Shown here one piece after another: positions 58,286 to 64,000 of a stretch of 64,000 bases of DNA. The stretch's first letter is position 1. Every line of letters starts with the position of its first letter. The DNA lies in contig JBOZIK010000001.1 of NCBI GenBank assembly GCA_051453625.1, forward strand, positions 201,109,583 to 201,173,582. Direction: 5' to 3'. A program made the translations under genes and the position numbers. The notes below the pieces were generated by a model. That model had not been told where the DNA came from. It worked only from the letters and a program-made list of their open reading frames with translations, and searched no databases. The DNA is from Welwitschia mirabilis (lineage: Eukaryota > Gnetophyta > Gnetopsida > Welwitschiales).

Positions 58286-59731
58286 GTTCACTAGGGAATT
58301 AGTTGGCTATGTTATATGTATCCTTACTCCTCTGACAGTGGTTGCAGTCCCCTTATCATAGAAAAATAATTTTTACTTAGAGGCTATGAAATAAGTGATG
58401 TACCTGGTATCATTAGAGGCATTGCTCATTTTCTAGACTTATTTTGCATATAGTACTTTTACATAATCATTCTGCTTTTTTAGATTCTAGTATTATTTTA
58501 GGGTATGAATAGATAAGTTCATTTCTAAGTAGCTTTTGATCTTATCATTTCTTAATTGAAAACATTAGATATATTTCATTTTGTTATAATCATTTCCTAT
58601 TTAAGTGGAACTTTATGGGTTTTTACAGTTTGTTATGCATTATTATCAAGTGATTTTATGATTTCTACCAAGGGACTTTATTAGGGTGGAGTTTTGAATA
58701 GGTCAACAATCTTATTCATGTTCCTATTTGTCCATTTTCATTCTATTTTTCTTAATCATTTTATTTGGAATTTTCAAAGTCATTTACATATATGTTTCCA
58801 CATAATAATTAGGATATGATCATTTGGTAGTTTTCCAGTTGTCTTTTTATTTTTACTCCTAGTTTTTTTATAAGGGTTTTTTCCTTTTAAGAACTTTAAA
58901 TAGCTCATTTATTTCGCTTTACTATGGTGTTCCTTTTGATTTATGCTAGTGTTTTTTTCCTTTCCATTTCTTTACTTTTACTTTTGCATTTTTAAGCATT
59001 AATTTATTCTACTTAGTGCATTTTATTATCTTTAAAATTATTTTTACATAAGTATCTTTCCACCATGATCATGTTTTTTACAATATTTCTTCATTTCTAC
59101 CTATGGGAAGAGGGGTTAGGATACCTTTCCAAGCATTCTACTAAGATATTAAGCAAACATCTATAATTTTAAGGGATCATTTTTAAGCTTTCATGATACA
59201 TATTTATAATGATTTATTTAAATATTATTTCATATTAATTAAATAAATTTCATAGACTTTATTTAACAAGAGCATAGTAGTAGTCTCATAGAGTTTTCCT
59301 ACAGCTATGTGTTAGATAATCTAAGGAAAAGAATGCTATGATTAATCTTATACTTTACCCTTGTAGAATACATTAATGAACTTTTTATGCATCATTCTTT
59401 GAGATTAGTACTATCAAAAGTTTTACACATTAATTTCTGTATCTCTATCTCAAATTATGCATACACATTATCATCTTCTGAGCTGTCATTATTACATTTT
59501 ATTATTTTTGTATGTGTATGACATTCGTTCATTCTATGGTGATGTGTTTAAGTAGGGGGCTTATGATACATCAGTGGTTGTGTTAGTTAATGATTTTTTG
59601 ATGTCTATTCCTACATGATAAAATTGAACTCAAATTCCATTTTCTAATTACTGACTATCTTAGTCAAATTGACTCGCAGTATAATTAATCACTCACTTTA
59701 TCAAGAACTAACAAGGCCAAGTATGAGGTTA
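58286..59731 (+). repeat. Plus-strand 3' internal region fragment
   Basis: Matches 44585-46242 (ctagggaattagttggctatg; cttatcatagaaaaataatttttacttag; later block ctgtcattattac). It begins abruptly at about 58286 and ends in AAGTATGAGGTTA before the LTR at 59732. No coding. Confidence 0.6.
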
Positions 59732-60376
59732 TGTTGTAATGCTAATTTGTAGAAATTTGATGGTAAATTTTAAGTACTTTTACAAGATATTTATACAATT
59801 TTAGATGCAATTCTGATAATTATGGAGAGTTAATGGGATGATCACAAAAACACGTAATTCTTAGCATATTTGGAGGCATTCCAAGCATGTTTTTGTACTT
59901 AGTGTATTGGAGGAAGATCAATGATAAAAAATGCTGATTTACTTTATCTAGAAAGATTTGAAAGAATGTCATCCGCATTGTCATCCCCATGATAGATGGT
60001 ACAATAGCACTATATTAGCCCATTATAATAGCAACATGGACTAGAACTTGAAGCCAATGAAGCCATTTTTCTAATGAAGTATCGTCTTCATTGTCATTTC
60101 CATAACATAAAAGATGACAATACATCTGGAGCCAACTATGAGACTGATTACAAAGTTAGAAGCTGATGATTTATCTATTACTATGAGGCATCACCCTAGT
60201 GTCATCCCACGATAGTCCGAATGATAATTGTTTTGTATAATTAGCACTAAATTATGTTGTAATAAGATCATGCATCCCACTAGATCTGCTAGGGTTTCTT
60301 CTCTAACTTCTAGGGTTATGATTCTAGAACTTTTAATGTAAAAGTATAAATACCTCTCTTGTCCTCATGTCTAATT
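59732..60376 (+). repeat. Plus-strand type 1 LTR, interrupted by copia element
   Basis: Starts TGTTGTAATGCTAATTTG. Matches the first half of 46243-47596 including the TATA box (60345-60352). It stops in cctcatgtctaattt where the copia LTR begins. The remainder should lie beyond the window edge. Confidence 0.7.
60345..60352 (+). promoter_or_regulatory. TATA-like box of interrupted LTR
   Basis: TATAAATA followed by cctctcttgtcc, as in the sister LTRs. The copia insertion lies about 25 bp downstream, close to the expected transcription start. Confidence 0.5.
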
Positions 60377-61641
60377 TGATAGAATCAAGAACCCTAGAGA
60401 GGGGTGAATAGGTTCTTTCAAAAACTTATGCACAAATATGAAATAAGTCTATCTACATCATAGCTTACATATGAAAATAACTAAATCAAAAATGTGCATA
60501 TGATAATAAAAAATTAAAAGTAAAAAATCAAAGAATAGAATCCACAAGCTACTAAATTTAATGCATGCCAGATTTATAGTGGTTCAAGAGCTTTCCTATT
60601 CTATTTTCAATGATTAGCTTCTTCCAAGCTTAATCTCAGATCTCTATTACTCCTTAGGTTTTGCCAGGTTTATCTGTAACCCTTACAAGAAGACTTTTAT
60701 AGGCTAAGTCTTAATCTTAATAATAGAATTTTATAGGCTAAGTCTCAACCTTCACAACAGACCTTTGCAAGCTAAGTCTTAACCTCTGAAAGCAATGGAT
60801 GTGATGTAATGATGCCTTAATCACTCAAATATCACACGTTCTATAGCAGTATAATGAATGGAGTTCTATTCCAATAAATCACAATGATGAAGTTCTTAGA
60901 TCTGATTTTGAATGAAACACTTATGCCAATGATTGATCTCCTAAATCAGATGTGAAGTAATATAATAATACACCAATAAAAGTACAACATGATCTTTTAG
61001 ATCCATAATGATTATACCAAATAAGCATAGTGTTAAAAAGATCTCTAGGTCAATAATAGCATAGTTATTTATAATGGAGTGCTAATAGGATTTATTACAA
61101 ATGAATTGCACCTCCAATAGCTATAAACGCTAGAAAACAATTAGGTAATGGCTAGGAAATAAATACATAACATTTAGAAATTTTACTTTTTGGTGCTATC
61201 TGGTCAAACCCACAAAAATCTGATCAACCCCATGTGAGCTCGGTATATCCCATCTGGAGTTTAGTTAACCTCTTACCTCTTAGTCTGGAACTATCGTCTA
61301 TTAGCTTTTTAGGTTTAATTAACCTCATGAAGATCTAGTCAACTCCTTTCCATTCAGTTTAGTGATACTGGCTTTTGATTTATAGGTTTGGTTAACCCCA
61401 TCAGAATCTGATTGACCCCTCTAGGTTTAATCGATTTTTTTACAATAACTTTAGGTGTGATCGACTCCTTTAGGATGCAGTCGATCCTTACTAGAGGTTA
61501 ACATAACTCAATAGGTTTTTGATGTATTTTTGGTCTAATTCTTTTACCTACAAAACTTAATCTCATCTGCATATAAGATATAACATTTTGCACTATACAA
61601 GAGATATTAGCTTGACATCAATTGGCAAATATAATCTAACA
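60377..61641 (-). repeat. 3' LTR of copia element J
   Basis: A 1265-bp LTR, minus strand, starting TGTTAGATTATATTTGCC at 61641 and ending TTGATTCTATCA at 60377, thus TG...CA. It directly follows the purine tract AAAGGAGGAGATTG. A region rich in tcgac/tcaacc words (61190-61500) occurs, as in the solo LTR at 16465-17745. Confidence 0.8.
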
Positions 61642-62450
61642 ATCTCCTCCTTTAACATTGATGGCAAACAAATAATTAATTTCAAAAATTTGAATAATTT
61701 AAGTTCATTCATCAAATAATTTTAAGCACACATTAAAAGAATAAAACTCCCTCTTTAATCAAGCCATATAAACATTTAATCAAAGAATAAAATAAACAAG
61801 CATTTCTCCCCCTTTGACAAAATACTTTAACAAAAATACTTTGAGAGCATATCATCTTTAAAAATACTTTTGAAAGCACTACATCTTCTCTCCCTCTTTG
61901 ACATCAATGGAAAATAAAGATAAAATTTAGATATATAACTAGAAATATCAAGAATTTTTCTCCCCCTATCTTGACAAAATGATAAAATGATAATCCAAAT
62001 ATGTGACACTTATTTAGGCATTTTAAACAGACAAACTTTTGTGTACTTGAATGATACAATTTGACTATGTACAATTTGAGATAATATCATAATACTAAAT
62101 GATAATTCAACGTGTGATCAGATAACACTCATTAATTTTATTAACATAAACGTTTTGGCTCATTTTCCATTGATACAACAATTTTATTCCTTCTCAAATA
62201 AGCACATATAAATTTATATTACAAATTGAGATATACCAAATGAGTGAAAGAATTTTGCTATAATAAATGATTAATTTGATTATGAGTAAAATAAGTATGT
62301 CAAATGAGATGATGATTTTAAAATCCAAAATGTCTTTGAAAAGATAAAACAAAATAACACCTCAAAATATTCAAGAATAAGAATCCACAAAAAACATCAA
62401 AACATTAAATCAGATGACAAAATTAAATAACTCTCTTTTGTTCTACTATA
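61642..62450 (-). other. Copia 3' spacer with four polypurine-tract-like repeats
   Basis: On the minus strand a unit like ATTGATGTCAAAGGGGGAGA occurs four times: 61641-61675, 61805-61820, 61885-61910 and 61957-61980. The copy next to the LTR is the functional polypurine tract by position. The short open stretch 61827-62009 is made of these units and is not a gene. Confidence 0.65.
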
Positions 62451-62599
62451 GATGGGCAAATATAAAATTGGTCGACCAACCTATACGGTCAACCGAATAT
62501 GATGTTCAGTCGACCACCCTGCACTTAACAGTAGGATAGTGAAAGAACCCCTACTTTGTATCTAAGATAAATAAAGTATCAAAAATTTAAGGGTTTTGT

Positions 62600-64000
62600 A
62601 AAGATATCTACTAATTATTAATCTATAAAAATAAAATTCATAGATATATGGCCTTTTTCAACTTGATCACAAAGAAAATAATGTCTAAGTTTAATATGCT
62701 TCATTTTTGAGTGCTGAACTAGATTTTTAGATATATTAATAGCACTAGTATTATTACAAAAAATAGGAACTTGTTTGAAAGTTATATCAAAATATTTTAA
62801 CATTTCTTTCATCCATAAGAGGTGAGTGCAACATTTTCCTGCAATAATATATTCATCTTCTGCAATGAAAAGAGAAATAGAGTTTTATTTCTTACTTGTC
62901 CATCCAACTAAACATGAGCCTAGAAGGAAAAAATTTCCACTTGTTCTTTTTCTATCATCTTTGCATCCTTCCTAATCTGCATCATCAAAATGTGTAAGAT
63001 TAAAAGATGTTTCATTGGGATACCATAAACCATAATCACATGTGTCTTTTATACACTTGATTATCTTTTTTACTGCTTGAAGGTGTGATTATTTTGGATT
63101 AGATTAATATCTGACACATACTTCAATACTGAACATGATATCTACTCTACTTGTGGTTAAGTACAATAAAATATCAATCATGCTTTTGTAAAGTTTCTGA
63201 TTTACTAATTTACCATTTTCATTCAAGCTTACTTTACATGATGTAGACATAGATGTATCAACTATTTTTACATTTTGTAAATCAAATTGATTAATTAAAT
63301 CTCTTGCATATTTAGATTAAGAGATAAATTTTTCATCATTAGTTTTCTTCATTTTAAGTCCAAGAAATATTTTAACTTCATCAAGCATACTTATTCCAAA
63401 TTGATTTGTCATAATATTTGCAAATTCTTTTGATAATTTTTTATTTGAGGCACTAAAAATAGTATCATCTACATAAATCTGTATAATAATAAAATCATAT
63501 TTCAATTTCTTCATAAATAAAATTTTATCTATCATACCATGATCATATTCATTTTTATTTAAAAAGGTAGTTAACTTTTCATACCATGCTCTTGGTGCTT
63601 ATTTCAAATCATATAAAGCTTTCTTAAGTCTGTACACATGATCAAATCTATACGGATCAATAAAACATTGAGGTTATTCAACATAAACTTATTTATTTAA
63701 TGATTTATTCAAAAAAGCACTTTTTACATCCATTTGATAAATTTTGAAATTCTTAAAAGCTGCAAAAGATAAAAACATTCTGATGCTATCCAATCTTGCA
63801 ACATGAGCAACGGTATCTCCTACATTAATTCTTTTAATTTGGTTGAAGCCTTGAGCTATAAGTATTGCTTTGTTTTTTATAACATTATTTTCTTCATCAC
63901 ATTTATTCTTAAAAATCCATTTTGTACTAATAACATTCTTATCTTCTCTTCTCTCTACTAGTTTCCAAACATTGTTTCTTTTGAACTGTTGTAGTTCATC
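62600..64000 (-). pseudogene. Copia reverse transcriptase and RNase H, 5'-truncated by window
   Basis: Minus strand. Nearly continuous coding from the window edge: DELQQFKRNNVWKLVER and TKWIFKNKCDEENN (63860-64000), FKIYQMDVKSAFLN (about 63705-63755), the catalytic block QIYVDDTIFS with YVDD at 63464-63475 intact, then FLGLKMKK. RNase H follows, with VGWTSKK, AEDEYI and VPIFCNNTSAINISKNLVQH then MKHIKLRHYFL (62618-62812). In VPIFCNN the usual catalytic Asp of FCDN is Asn. Fewer than ten stops over about 460 codons, mostly CAA/TGG-type changes. Element J is therefore clearly younger or less decayed than the gypsy copies. Confidence 0.85.

Larger units (their letters stand above)
60377..64000 (-). 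mobile_element. Ty1/copia element J, SIRE/Maximus type, 3' half
   Basis: Minus strand, cut by the window edge: RT and RNase H (62600-64000), about 1 kb of 3' spacer with repeated purine tracts, and a 3' LTR (60377-61641). It is inserted in a plus-strand Athila-like LTR. The flanking pentamer on the left is TAATT (60372-60376), and its duplicate should lie beyond the far end. The RNase H residues fit the SIRE/Maximus lineage. No env-like ORF is seen in the spacer. Confidence 0.8.

Noticed and set aside
1-64000. tRNA or rRNA genes
   Set aside because: No cloverleaf-like GGTTCGAATCC segment or rRNA core was noticed on either strand; the only tRNA relation is the primer sites.

Overview
This is AT-rich plant nuclear DNA made almost entirely of old, nested transposable elements. 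I found no intact host gene, rRNA, tRNA or CRISPR array. The plant assignment rests on the element types. Several damaged copies are Ty3/gypsy elements of the Athila type, with gag, aspartic protease, RT, RNase H and integrase, long leaders, a tRNA-Asp-type primer site and roughly 1.1-1.35 kb LTRs. There is one Ty1/copia element of the SIRE/Maximus type and a related solo LTR, plus weaker signs of CACTA-like DNA transposons. The species cannot be told from the sequence.

Layout. 1-3093: minus-strand remains (integrase tail, an unrecognised open frame here called ORF-X, and an LTR). About 3094-18683: plus-strand Athila-like element A (LTR, primer site, gag, protease, RT-RNase H, integrase, extra 3' ORF, LTR), nested in a minus-strand element C that resumes at 18684 and runs to about 21790. 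A copia-type solo LTR (16465-17745, perfect 5-bp target duplication) sits in A's 3' LTR. 23195-32440: minus-strand element B, LTR to leader. 32441-32785: a small inverted structure of leader and LTR ends. 32786-33702: second copy of ORF-X. 33703-43935: about 10 kb without recognisable retroelement coding, with possible CACTA ends and clusters of short motifs. 44036-47596: 3' end of a plus-strand Athila-like element. 47612-50158 and 50259-57062: two minus-strand copies, D and E. 57111-60376: head-to-head LTR and 3'-region fragments. 60377-64000: 3' half of a minus-strand copia element, the best preserved coding sequence in the window, cut by the window edge.

None of the elements looks active. 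Gypsy frames carry many stops and frameshifts, and most visible changes are C-to-T or G-to-A, as expected for long-methylated repeats. In the three primer sites 18 of 20 differences from the expected tRNA-Asp complement are of that kind. Nine runs of N break the window. At several of them the sequence to the right restarts upstream of where the left side stopped, at a diverged paralogous position, so the element structures across those gaps should not be read as contiguous.

The items most worth following up are ORF-X (two copies, frame partly conserved, not recognised), a recurring GTCATCC...GGATGAC-like inverted motif through LTRs, leaders and 3' regions, a purine tract conserved between integrase and the 3' region, a cluster of AGACATCT/AGATGTCT motifs at 42466-42859, and four repeated purine-tract copies in the copia element.
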